This document shows positions 35,740 to 44,440 of a stretch of 64,000 nt of DNA, piece after piece. Origin of the DNA: Algoriphagus iocasae (lineage in GTDB: Bacteria; Bacteroidota; Bacteroidia; Cytophagales; Cyclobacteriaceae); NCBI RefSeq assembly GCF_014206875.1, contig NZ_JACIJO010000002.1:434001-498000 (forward strand), written 5' to 3'. Position 1 is the stretch's first letter. Every line of letters starts with the position of its first letter. Under the pieces are notes generated by a model that was given only the letters and a program-made list of their open reading frames with translations, had not been told where the DNA came from and ran no database searches. Both the position numbers and the translations under genes were made by a program.

Positions 35740-35851
35740 TTTCTAGGTTTTAGGTTAGGAATGGGTAATTGAATTCTAATCTAAGGCAAACTTCTTATTG
35801 AAGTGTCCTGTTCGTGGAATTCTAAGAGAAATTTAAGATTAGTGAGCTTTT

Positions 35852-36002
35852 ATGCTGTTCAGGATTTGCAATCCTAAACTATGATCATAGGATTTTTAAT
35901 CCGAGTCATAGAAACAATGAATAAATTATCTAGTCTTTTCAGATAGCTAAAGATTAAAAATCTTCCCATCTAACTTCGAGGTTGCAAACCTCGAAGAGCA
36001 GA
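35852..36002. repeat. Palindrome cassette C
   Basis: Contains GTTCAGGATT with AATCCTAAAC (35857-35879; one mismatch), GGATT/AATCC with a TTT loop (35890-35902), AAGATT/AATCTT (35950-35964) and CTTCGAGGTT (35974-35996, GCA loop). It lies between the NIPSNAP gene and the terminator of the first M1 peptidase gene. Confidence 0.88.
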
Positions 36003-36029
36003 GTGTGCTTTCTTTAAGAGCTGAAAACA

Positions 36030-36056
36030 AAAAAAGCCGACTCTCGCCGGCTTTTC
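36030..36056 (-). terminator. Terminator of the first M1 peptidase gene
   Basis: AAAAGCCG (36032-36039) pairs with CGGCTTTT (36048-36055), with one inner mismatch, 19 bases past the peptidase stop. It is the third copy of the AAAAGCCGACTC-type terminator in this region. Confidence 0.8.
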
Positions 36057-36074
36057 TTATATCTAATAACAATC

Positions 36075-38405
36075 TTAATTGTTTTTTGCTCTCTTCATTG
36101 GATTGCTTCCGGTAGAAGCTCCTCTTGCAGCTCCCGAACCTTTAAACAATTCAAATCTTGTTGGCTGGTATTGTCTTGGCCAGTAGTTACTGCTCTCGTC
36201 GATATCAGCTGTTTCTCTCAAAGGATCCAACACAATCTGCTTCACTTCTTTTTTCTTGGCAAAAACCTTCGTTACCTCAGTTTCATTCATTCTCCAGATT
36301 TCTGCAGGAATTCTATCGATCTCAGAAGTTCCGTCTGTATACTGCCATTCCAAAATAATCGGCATCACCAAACCACCGACATTTTTGAAGTTGATTTCAT
36401 AAAAATTCATATCCGAGTTCAACAACTCTTTCTCTTTTGGAGAAAGGCTTGCCATAAAATTCTTATAAGCTTCCTCATCTGCCGGAGTAACCGTAAATGG
36501 ATTGTAAGTGGTATAGAAATCTCTTGTTGCAGGATTTGCTTCAATCACCGTCTCAGGAACATCTTTCATGTTTGCAGTTCTGGAAACGTTCGTTTCGTCA
36601 TAATCAGCTTCTGCTTTTGCATCGGCAGCTTTCTCCGCAGGAGTTCTTTGATCTAGCTTAAACCAGGAGACATTTTCAATGGAAATATCCACCGGCTCAG
36701 TTCCGTAAAACCAACCTCTCCAGAACCAATCTAAATCCACGGCCGAAGCATCTTCCAAAGTTCTGAATAAATCATCCGGAGTTGGATGCTTAAACATCCA
36801 TCTTCTTGCATATTCTTTGAAAGCATAATCAAATAGCTCACGACCCATTACTGTCTCTCTCAGGATATTCAAGGCAGTTGCAGGTTTCGCATAGGCATTT
36901 GGACCGAACTGAACAATATTTTCTGAATTGGTCATGATAGGCTCCAAAGTATTTTTCTCGCTTCTCATGTAAGGAACGATTTTATGAGCTGGACCTCTTC
37001 TGGAAGGGAAATTACGATCCCATTCCTGCTCTGCCATATATTGCATAAAGGTATTTAAACCTTCGTCCATCCATGTCCACTGACGTTCGTCAGAGTTAAC
37101 AATCATCGGGAAGAAATTGTGACCCACTTCGTGGATAATCACGCCTATCATTCCGTTTTTCACCGCTTCAGAATAAGTACCATCTGAATCAGGACGACCA
37201 TAGTTGAAACAGATCATTGGGTATTCCATTCCGTTTGCAGCCTCCACAGAGATTGCCGTTGGATAAGGGTAATCGAAGGTATGGCTAGAGTAAGACTTGA
37301 TGGTATGAGCCACTACTCGGGTAGAATATTGACCCCAAAGTGGATTGGCTTCCTTGCCATAATAAGACATCGCCATCACATCTTTTCCGCCTTGCTTTAC
37401 AGCCATGGCATCCCAGATAAACTTACGGGAAGAAGTCCATGCAAAATCTCTCACGTTTTCAGCTTTAAACTTCCAAGTCTTCTTCTCTGTGGATTTTCCT
37501 TTTTCTAATTCTGTTGCTTCTTCCTGCGTTCTGATCACGACAGGAGCATCATAGGTTTGCTTTGCCTTGTTCCAACGAGACAATTCTGTTGAAGAAAGCA
37601 CCTGACTTGGGTTTTGTAAAACACCGGTTGCACCGACCATATGGTCCGCAGGTACCGTGATATTCACTTCATAGTTTCCGAAAACTAATGCAAACTCCCC
37701 TCTACCTAGGAATTGCTTGTTTTGCCATCCTTCGAAATCAGAGTAAACAGCCATTCTTGGGAACCACTCCGCCATGGTATACAAGTAATTTCCATCCCCT
37801 TCGAAATATTCATATCCCGGGCGACCAGCGATATAACCTACTCTATTGGTGATGTTGAAAGACCATTCCACGCCAAAGGTGAACGAATCACCTGCTTTCA
37901 ATGGAGTTGGCAGATCAATTCGCATCATGGTTTGGTTTACGGTCACTGGAAGTGGATTGCCTTTGGCATCTTTTACCTCCAACACTTTATAGCCAAAGTC
38001 CTCATTTGCCCAGATGATACCTTCCAAAGTGCGAAGGGTCATTCTGTTATTGATTGAACTTTCTGCAACCTTAGGTGTATTGGAATCTGCTCCACGCTGA
38101 TTTTCTTCCAATTGTACCCAAAGGTAGGTCAGTTGGTCAGGTGAGTTATTGATGTAAGTAACTTTTTCAGATCCTTTGATAGATTGGTTTTCGTCATCCA
38201 ATTCCACATTGATCACATAGTTTGCTTGCTGCTGCCAGTACATATGGCCAGGAGCTCCAGATGCCGTTCTGTAGACGTTAGGTGTTCGAAGCATTGGGCC
38301 AAGCTGCTCAAAGCGCTCCGCGTGATTTTGCTCAGATCGATTTTGAGCAAAAACACTAGCCACACTCAAAAGAGCCATGGAAGCAATTAATCCTATTTTC
38401 TTCAT
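36075..38405 (-). CDS. Secreted M1-family metallopeptidase
   Basis: A 776-residue zinc aminopeptidase-like enzyme with a signal peptide ending near SVFAQ. The substrate-anchoring segment EAANGMEYPM is followed by HEVGH at residues 425-429 and Glu448 in WMDEGLN, giving zinc ligands His425, His429 and Glu448. N- and C-terminal parts are beta-sandwich/helical regions as in the family. It follows the HupE/UreJ gene by 18 bases on the same strand. It is paralogous to the frameshifted M1 gene at 40.7-42.6 kb. Confidence 0.94.
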   Translation of the reverse strand: MKKIGLIASMALLSVASVFAQNRSEQNHAERFEQLGPMLRTPNVYRTASGAPGHMYWQQQANYVINVELDDENQSIKGSEKVTYINNSPDQLTYLWVQLEENQRGADSNTPKVAESSINNRMTLRTLEGIIWANEDFGYKVLEVKDAKGNPLPVTVNQTMMRIDLPTPLKAGDSFTFGVEWSFNITNRVGYIAGRPGYEYFEGDGNYLYTMAEWFPRMAVYSDFEGWQNKQFLGRGEFALVFGNYEVNITVPADHMVGATGVLQNPSQVLSSTELSRWNKAKQTYDAPVVIRTQEEATELEKGKSTEKKTWKFKAENVRDFAWTSSRKFIWDAMAVKQGGKDVMAMSYYGKEANPLWGQYSTRVVAHTIKSYSSHTFDYPYPTAISVEAANGMEYPMICFNYGRPDSDGTYSEAVKNGMIGVIIHEVGHNFFPMIVNSDERQWTWMDEGLNTFMQYMAEQEWDRNFPSRRGPAHKIVPYMRSEKNTLEPIMTNSENIVQFGPNAYAKPATALNILRETVMGRELFDYAFKEYARRWMFKHPTPDDLFRTLEDASAVDLDWFWRGWFYGTEPVDISIENVSWFKLDQRTPAEKAADAKAEADYDETNVSRTANMKDVPETVIEANPATRDFYTTYNPFTVTPADEEAYKNFMASLSPKEKELLNSDMNFYEINFKNVGGLVMPIILEWQYTDGTSEIDRIPAEIWRMNETEVTKVFAKKKEVKQIVLDPLRETADIDESSNYWPRQYQPTRFELFKGSGAARGASTGSNPMKRAKNN

Positions 38406-38423
38406 ATTACTAAAGGTGATTTA

Positions 38424-39005
38424 TTACCAAAATTTCATTTCTAACATTAACATAAGCGCAATTCCAAATACAAAAGAGGAAACGATCAATGTCCATTCTT
38501 TTCTACTGACACCTGCGATACCTACCAAGATGGAAGTCAAAAGCAAGTAAGCTCCGACAATCACAATCTGTCCCAATTCTAAGCCTAAATTAAAAGCCAA
38601 AAGCGGTTGCCAAATGGAATTTTCCTGACCCAGTAGGCTTCTGAGATAGTTAGAAAATCCCAGTCCATGGATCAAACCAAAAAACAGAGCAAAGAAGTAA
38701 TTGATTGTCACACCTTTTCCTGAAGCTGGTTTTGGCCTTAGCAAGCTGATAAAGGCAGTAATAGCAATGGTCACAGGAATCAAAAACTCGATCAATTCCG
38801 TATTTACCTGAATCACTTTGAATGTAGCCAGAGCTAAGGTCAATGAGTGACCGATTGTAAACGCAGTGACAAGCACCAATATTTTTTTCCAATCTCTTGG
38901 AATAAATACTGCGCAAAGCGCCAACACAAATAAAATATGATCGTAACCTTGTATGTCCAGAATATGCTGAACACCCAGGCGAAAGTACAATTGAAAGGAA
39001 CTCAT
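38424..39005 (-). CDS. HupE/UreJ-family membrane protein
   Basis: A 193-residue polytopic protein with about six membrane helices. The GYDHILFVLAL start and the TAFTIGHSLTLAL and FFGLIHGLGFSN segments are typical of HupE/UreJ-like proteins, a family linked to metal uptake in some bacteria. The role here is unknown. It heads an operon with the first M1 peptidase and is divergent from a DUF6702 gene, a grouping common in Bacteroidota. Confidence 0.85.
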   Translation of the reverse strand: MSSFQLYFRLGVQHILDIQGYDHILFVLALCAVFIPRDWKKILVLVTAFTIGHSLTLALATFKVIQVNTELIEFLIPVTIAITAFISLLRPKPASGKGVTINYFFALFFGLIHGLGFSNYLRSLLGQENSIWQPLLAFNLGLELGQIVIVGAYLLLTSILVGIAGVSRKEWTLIVSSFVFGIALMLMLEMKFW

Positions 39006-39086
39006 ATAGGGTAGAATACTTCAAATGAAGTAAATTGCCGCAATTATACTGGATTATTCCCACAAAAGACAAAAGACTCTGACCAA

Positions 39087-39578
39087 ATGCACCATCTTTA
39101 TATATGCTTGATTTCTTGGGGATGGTTGGCTTTTGCCCATCCGTTTTTTATCAGCCTTACCGAGATCAGGTACAATGATAGCAGCCAAAAATTAGAGATT
39201 GCCCAAAAGATATTTTGGGATGATTTGGAGGTTTCTCTAGCAGGCTACTTTGATACATCCATTGATGTGTTAAACCCTAGCGATCAAAAAATTCTTGATA
39301 AACAATTCTCGGATTACCTGATGGCTCATAATAAGATTTCTATCAATGGAAAGTCTGTCAAGCTTAATTTCATTGGTTACGAAGTGGAAGAAGAAGCCAT
39401 TTGGTTTTATCTCGAGTCAGAACAAACCCAGTTCGAAAAATCCATCCAAGTGGAAAATTCAGTTTTGATCGAAGATCATGATTCCCAGCAAAACATTGTC
39501 CATGTATACATCAATGGAGGAAGTCCAAAAAGTTTATTGCTCCGCAAAGACCATGAAAGGGAAACATTGAATTTTTAA
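39087..39578 (+). CDS. DUF6702 family protein
   Basis: A 163-residue exported protein with a short signal peptide (MHHLYICLISWGWLAFAHPF). Its beta-strand pattern, with FFISLTEIRYNDSSQKLEIAQKIFWDDLE near the N-terminus, matches the DUF6702 family found next to HupE/UreJ and M1 genes in Bacteroidota. Function is unknown. It diverges from the HupE/UreJ gene. Confidence 0.78.
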   Translation: MHHLYICLISWGWLAFAHPFFISLTEIRYNDSSQKLEIAQKIFWDDLEVSLAGYFDTSIDVLNPSDQKILDKQFSDYLMAHNKISINGKSVKLNFIGYEVEEEAIWFYLESEQTQFEKSIQVENSVLIEDHDSQQNIVHVYINGGSPKSLLLRKDHERETLNF

Positions 39579-39647
39579 AAAAAAACTTTAGGAATACTAT
39601 TTTGGCATGTCCTTCGTCAAAGAATCAGAAGCCAAATTAAAGATTCC

Positions 39648-40325
39648 TTGATTCGCCTTTTGTTTACCTCCACATTTCTGATTGCTCCTTTTTTTCTTTT
39701 AGCCCAAAACTGGACTGATAAGGACTACCAAAAATATACTGTTCAGCAATTCTTCCAGCTCAAAGCTATTTATCAGCCCATCGATTTTGAAAACATTGAT
39801 CGTCCTTTGCTGAATGCAGCAATTTTTTATGTGACAAACGAGATGCGGCAAAAACGAAGACTCCCGCTTTTCAAGCATGATCCCCGAGTCGAAAAAGTAG
39901 CTCAAGACCATGCCGACGATATGGTGAACTATGATTTCTATTCTCATTATAGCAAAGTCCCTGGCAAAAAAATGCTGACCGATCGTTTGAAAATCGAAGG
40001 GCTTGATCCTTACTGTTATGCGGAAAATATCAGCTCAAGTAATGGCCTCCAATACGAATATGGAAGGAAGGTAAATCCACCGGGTCCAAGTGGGACATTC
40101 ACCTATGTAAGCAGATCAAAACGGGAGGAAATTATCCCACATACCTATATCTCATTTGCACGCGCGGTACTGATCTTGTGGATGAATTCACGAACACATA
40201 AGAACAATATTATAAGCACTTGCTACCAATATTTGGGCAGTGCTGCAGCATATTATGGGGATGATACATTTTACGACATGCCTAACTTCATAAGCGTACA
40301 GTATTTCAATAGCGAACAAAAGTAA
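39648..40325 (+). CDS. CAP-domain (SCP-like) secreted protein
   Basis: A 225-residue exported protein with a signal peptide ending near LLAQ. The CAP domain is seen in FKHDPRVEKVAQDHADDMVNYDFYSHYS-type sequence (about residues 78-105), with the helix and His cluster of the family, and a C-terminal sheet. CAP proteins in bacteria have no fixed enzymatic role. The start is a TTG (39648) that overlaps the stop of a 14-codon frame starting at the ATG 39607, possibly a coupled leader. No ATG start is available in frame. Confidence 0.82.
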   Translation: MIRLLFTSTFLIAPFFLLAQNWTDKDYQKYTVQQFFQLKAIYQPIDFENIDRPLLNAAIFYVTNEMRQKRRLPLFKHDPRVEKVAQDHADDMVNYDFYSHYSKVPGKKMLTDRLKIEGLDPYCYAENISSSNGLQYEYGRKVNPPGPSGTFTYVSRSKREEIIPHTYISFARAVLILWMNSRTHKNNIISTCYQYLGSAAAYYGDDTFYDMPNFISVQYFNSEQK

Positions 40326-40527
40326 AAAACCTACTAAAAAGTCATTTATATAAGTTTAAGCCCGATTGGAGGGGATTCTTACCTTAAATCATAAATGATA
40401 ATCATACCCCAACCTTGTGTTCTTATTTCAGTATTTAATTGAGCAATGACAAGGATTTGTCTTGCAACTCATACGGAGAGTAAGGCTTTTCTTAGTTTAG
40501 TTGATACCTATCGTCATTGTCAATAAA
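40326..40527. other. Intergenic stretch, nothing assigned
   Basis: No coding frame of note or known RNA family is seen. A 12-13 base inverted repeat (ATTGAGCAATGAC near 40439 and GTCATTGTCAAT near 40512) is present but imperfect. The stretch lies between the CAP gene and the terminator of the second M1 gene. Confidence 0.4.
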
Positions 40528-40551
40528 AAGGCTCCAAGAAATTGGAGCCTT
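40528..40551 (-). terminator. Terminator of the second M1 gene
   Basis: AAGGCTCCA (40528-40536) and TGGAGCCTT (40543-40551) form a stem with an AGAAAT loop. On the minus strand five T follow. It lies about 100 bases past the downstream frame of the interrupted gene. Confidence 0.7.
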
Positions 40552-40655
40552 TATCATTTTTAGTCGTTTCCATGTGTAGAATCTCCACATTTTATCCTTC
40601 TGGGGAACAGTGATTTCACCTTAGGAATTCAAGAATTTCTATAGACAAAAATTTC

Positions 40656-42643
40656 TTATTCTCTCGGCCACACGTTGTCTTCAATATTTTTATCAGGGAA
40701 TCTACCATGAGGATCAAGGGTGATTTTTTTGATTTTTCTAGGACCAAAATCTAATTCCGCGTCATAGGTTCTGCTTCCATCAAACCAAACAGTAACAGGC
40801 CAAGTTACCTCTGCGGTAGTTGGATCAAGCATTGCCGCATTTGCCATTGGCTTGATAGCTTCTCCTGACTCCTCAAATTCCACTTTCAAGACTATCGGAG
40901 AAGGCATTTCACCGTCTTGTCTTACCGTTACTATAGTTTTACCATTAGAGACTCAACTCCTTCTATGGAGCCTTCTACAGACTCTGTGGTAAACAACCAG
41001 TAATACCAAAACCAATCTAAGTTTTTACCTAGCTCATGGTCCATAAAGAACATATAATCCCAAGGCGATGGATGTTTGTAGGCCCAAGTAGCGGTATACT
41101 TTTTCATGGCATTGATGACGGCTTCATCTCCCACTATACCACCGAGCATCGATAACATCAAAGGTGTTTTTTGGTAAGTTTGAAAACCATATCCAGTACC
41201 AGCATAGTTTGCACTCCACATCAATGGAGCTTCATCCTCACTGCCACTTACCCTACCATAGCTTTGTCCTAATCCATCAAGATCATAAGGTTTTCCAGCT
41301 GCATCTGCAGCTGAGAGAATATTCATGTATTGGTTGAATCCCTCGTCCATCCAGCCATATCGTGTTTCATTGGTACCAAGCATCATCGGCCACCACTGAT
41401 GTGCGGTTTCATGATCGGCTGCCCCTTGGTTGGAATTGATTACCATCGGATATTCCATGCCAGCACTTGGCCCATCTTGCATAGTCAATTGAGGAAAAGG
41501 ATATGGTGCCCAAAGTTTTGAGTAAAACTCCAAAGCATGTCGCGTTCTTTCGGCTGCATTTTCGAAATATTTTGCCCGCTCAGGAATGAATACCATATGC
41601 AATGGAATTGGACCTTTTTCTGGAATCATGGCTCTGGTAGCTTTCCAAATAAATCTATCTGAAGTAGCCCATGCAAAATCATTGACTTTGTCTGCTTTAA
41701 ATCTCCATGTCAGCTTATCTCCATCTAATGTGGACTTTCCAGGACCCTTTTCTTCCTCTCCGATGATTGTTAATACTTCATCGGTTGTCAAAACTTTTGA
41801 AAGCTGCTGAATGGCTTTTGGAGTCAAAACTTCTTCAGGATTCTGCAAAACACCAGTTCCGGAAACAATCCAACCAGCCGGTACTGTCAAAGACACATCA
41901 AAACTTCCAAAATTATTGAAGAACTCTGCCGGTCCTAAATAGTCATTGGTTTCCCAACCTCTCAAATCATCATACTTCGCTAATCTTGGAAACCATTGAG
42001 TCGGTTGAAATAAGGTACTATCAAATCTCTGGGTCATTCGATGACCTCTCCCATTTGTCCCTCCTGGTAATTTGGTATGCCAGTTAATCTCTAATTCAGC
42101 GGTTGTTCCGGCTTTGATGGGATTTACCAGATAAATGGTAGCAACGGTTCTGGTTAATCCTGAGACACGGAGCTTTGGGGGATCATTTCTTCGAACTGGA
42201 CCAGACTCTAGATCAACTGGCTCTCCAGCTACTTTGATGGAGGTCACAATCATCCCTTCTGTTTGCTCTGCTGGAGTGGAAAAGCCTCTCGGCACATCGG
42301 CACGGAAAATATTGTGATCCAGCCGTAAAACGATTTGAGTCAAATCATCCTTGCTGTTATTGTGAACCAAAATCTTTTCTGATCCTGTGATAGTCTGAGT
42401 GGAAGGATCCAAACTTGCATCAATCGTAAAATCAGTTTCCATTTGCCAATAATTTGGCCCTGGCTTACCAGAAAAATCCCGATTACCTTCTTCAAAGGCT
42501 TTGCGAATGGAATTGGTCATAGGAACATCCTGACGGATGGCTCTTGTATCAGTTTTGATCGAAGATCGGATCGGTTTCAAACCATTTTGCTGACCAAAGG
42601 CAAAAGTGCAAGTGAAAAGAAGGAAAAAAAGAATAGAACGCAT
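40656..42643 (-). pseudogene. Frameshifted secreted M1-family metallopeptidase
   Basis: The first frame (42643 to 40931) gives 570 residues: a signal peptide ending near FGQ, substrate segment SAGMEYPMV, HETAH at 411-415 and Glu434 in MDEGFN. It then stops after SIEGVESLMVKL. A second frame, open from 40952 to a stop at 40656, continues with SNGKTIVTV and the C-terminal VTWPVTVWFDGSRTYDAEL domain, similar to the end of the first M1 protein. One missing base near 40946-40951 (probably one A in a CTAATGG run) restores a product of about 660 residues. The active-site region is intact, so a truncated active enzyme or sequencing error is possible. Confidence 0.8.
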
Positions 42644-42838
42644 GAGTTGAGGTTTTTATTCGAAGTAGAAAACGTAGTGAAATATCCAATAATTGGAGCA
42701 AAGATTGAAATTGAATCTGAAGTCAATTGACTTTTTTGCTGAAATTTTCAGGAGAAAATTCAAAATCCCTGAGTTAGAAAGTCATAGACAAATTTTATAA
42801 ATATTCGATTTTTAGATAAGGATTGAGGTAAAAATAAA

Positions 42839-42862
42839 AAATCCGGCCTTTCGACCGGATTT
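42839..42862 (-). terminator. Terminator of the SusC/SusD operon
   Basis: AAATCCGG (42839-42846) pairs with CCGGATTT (42855-42862) over an eight-base loop. On the minus strand a T-run follows, 29 bases past the SusD stop. Confidence 0.8.
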
Positions 42863-42890
42863 TAAAACACTTGGTATAACAGGTATTGAA

Positions 42891-44411
42891 TTAATAACCT
42901 GGGTTTTGCTCGATTGGAGCGGTATTGTTAGTCTGCAATTCAGCCAATGGAATTGGCCATACAAACAAGTTGCTGCTATATGGAATAGCGTGATCCATTG
43001 GAATCGCAGAAGCACCAGTATAGAAATCGATGCTAGTGATAGATCTTGATGTTGCTTTTAATGGCACTCCATCCATTTTGCCTTCACCAGATAATCTGTG
43101 GATATCAGCCCATCTTCTACCTTCTGCCAAGAATTCAATTCTTCTTTCGTTCCAGATAGCAGTTAAAACGCCAGCCTCATTTCCTAATCCAGCAACTGTA
43201 TAAGCAGGAACTGAAGCTGGAAGCGCACGGCTTCTTACAGAGTTCAAAAGAGTTACTGCAACGTCCAATTTACCAGTTCTTGCATTTGCTTCAGCTGCAT
43301 TCAAAACAACTTCAGCATATCTCAAGATCACATTAGGATCTGTATAAGTAGTAGCATCTTGATACTTGTCTGTGAAGATACCTGTAGAGCTACTAGTAGT
43401 CATGGTAGTTCTTCTCAAATCATCTTTGTTCCAGAAATCAGCAGTCCAAATAACTGGGCTGATTTTCACCAAACCACGAGCACCTAAATCTGGGTTACCA
43501 TACATAGAAGGCAATGCACCGTTTACACCTGGGTTAGCTTCAGCAGAGTTAACAAAAGAGAAGATGTTATCAGAACTGTTTCCACCTCTAAATGGAGTAG
43601 CTGGGTTAGCAGTTACCGCATACATAGAAGTCAACTTATTATATTCTGTCAAAACACCAGCCCAATCACCCATATGCAATTTGATTCTGGATTTCAATGC
43701 GATTGCAGCACCTTTATTAGCTCTGAATGCTCCACCTTCTGGTAAGAAACCTTCAGCAGCATCCAAGTCAACCAATAATTGAGTGTAATCTTCACCTACA
43801 GTAGTTCTACCTACTGCTTCACCTTCAGGAACCTTAGTCACATCGTCGATACCGAAAGTTCTGTAAGGAATACCCATAGAAGAAGGATCATCAGAGTAAG
43901 GTCTTGCAAAGTGAACCAACAATTCATGATGAGCCAAAGCTCTCAAGAAAAGCATTTCACCTTTATAGGCGTTTCCATCTTCTGAAGTCAAAACTCCATT
44001 AGCTACAGCCTCATCTAAATTATCCAAGATGATGTTCAATCTGTTGATCATTCTGTAAAGAGAGATCCACATACCTGAGTTGTTCGCAGAGTTAGGGCTA
44101 TAAGAACCTACATAAGTGATTTCGTAGAACAACTGATCGTTGTACATATCCTCACCACGCATGTCGCCTTGCTCCACGTTAGCAGCACCAAAAGGATACC
44201 CTCTTTGTACAGCTCCACCGTAGAAACCTCTTTGAGCAGATTCATAGACACCAAGAACGGCTGATTCCACTCTGGCAGCAGTAGAAAATGCTTCAGAATC
44301 AGGGATCAAGTTAGCAGGAGTCAATTCTGTTACATCACAAGCACTGGTAAAGCCAGCAACGGCTAGGGCTACCAGGCTCATTTTGATATTTTTTATTGTG
44401 AATTTTTTCAT
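42891..44411 (-). CDS. SusD/RagB-family nutrient-binding lipoprotein
   Basis: A 506-residue surface lipoprotein. The signal peptide ends at GFTSAC, with lipidated Cys at about residue 25. The body is rich in helical repeats with characteristic segments such as MLFLRALAHHELLVHFARPY and a C-terminal ERRIEFLAEGRRWADIHR. It binds the ligand and sits as a lid on the SusC-type porin encoded directly upstream in the same operon. The ligand is not predicted; no glycosidase or polysaccharide lyase lies nearby. Confidence 0.95.
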   Translation of the reverse strand: MKKFTIKNIKMSLVALAVAGFTSACDVTELTPANLIPDSEAFSTAARVESAVLGVYESAQRGFYGGAVQRGYPFGAANVEQGDMRGEDMYNDQLFYEITYVGSYSPNSANNSGMWISLYRMINRLNIILDNLDEAVANGVLTSEDGNAYKGEMLFLRALAHHELLVHFARPYSDDPSSMGIPYRTFGIDDVTKVPEGEAVGRTTVGEDYTQLLVDLDAAEGFLPEGGAFRANKGAAIALKSRIKLHMGDWAGVLTEYNKLTSMYAVTANPATPFRGGNSSDNIFSFVNSAEANPGVNGALPSMYGNPDLGARGLVKISPVIWTADFWNKDDLRRTTMTTSSSTGIFTDKYQDATTYTDPNVILRYAEVVLNAAEANARTGKLDVAVTLLNSVRSRALPASVPAYTVAGLGNEAGVLTAIWNERRIEFLAEGRRWADIHRLSGEGKMDGVPLKATSRSITSIDFYTGASAIPMDHAIPYSSNLFVWPIPLAELQTNNTAPIEQNPGY

Positions 44412-44440
44412 AGTAATTCTTCTTTTTCGGTTTTTTTAAA

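Noticed and set aside
33752..36002. Repeats that might be a CRISPR array
   Set aside because: Spacing is irregular, repeat units are palindromic blocks separated by whole genes, and no Cas gene is nearby.
36171..36656. Long open frame opposite the first M1 gene
   Set aside because: It is antisense to a well-supported peptidase, with composition expected of a shadow frame and no start context or known motif.
40439..40523. Imperfect inverted repeat as a small mobile element
   Set aside because: The arms are short, with one bulge, no target-site duplication is seen and it is not repeated in the window.
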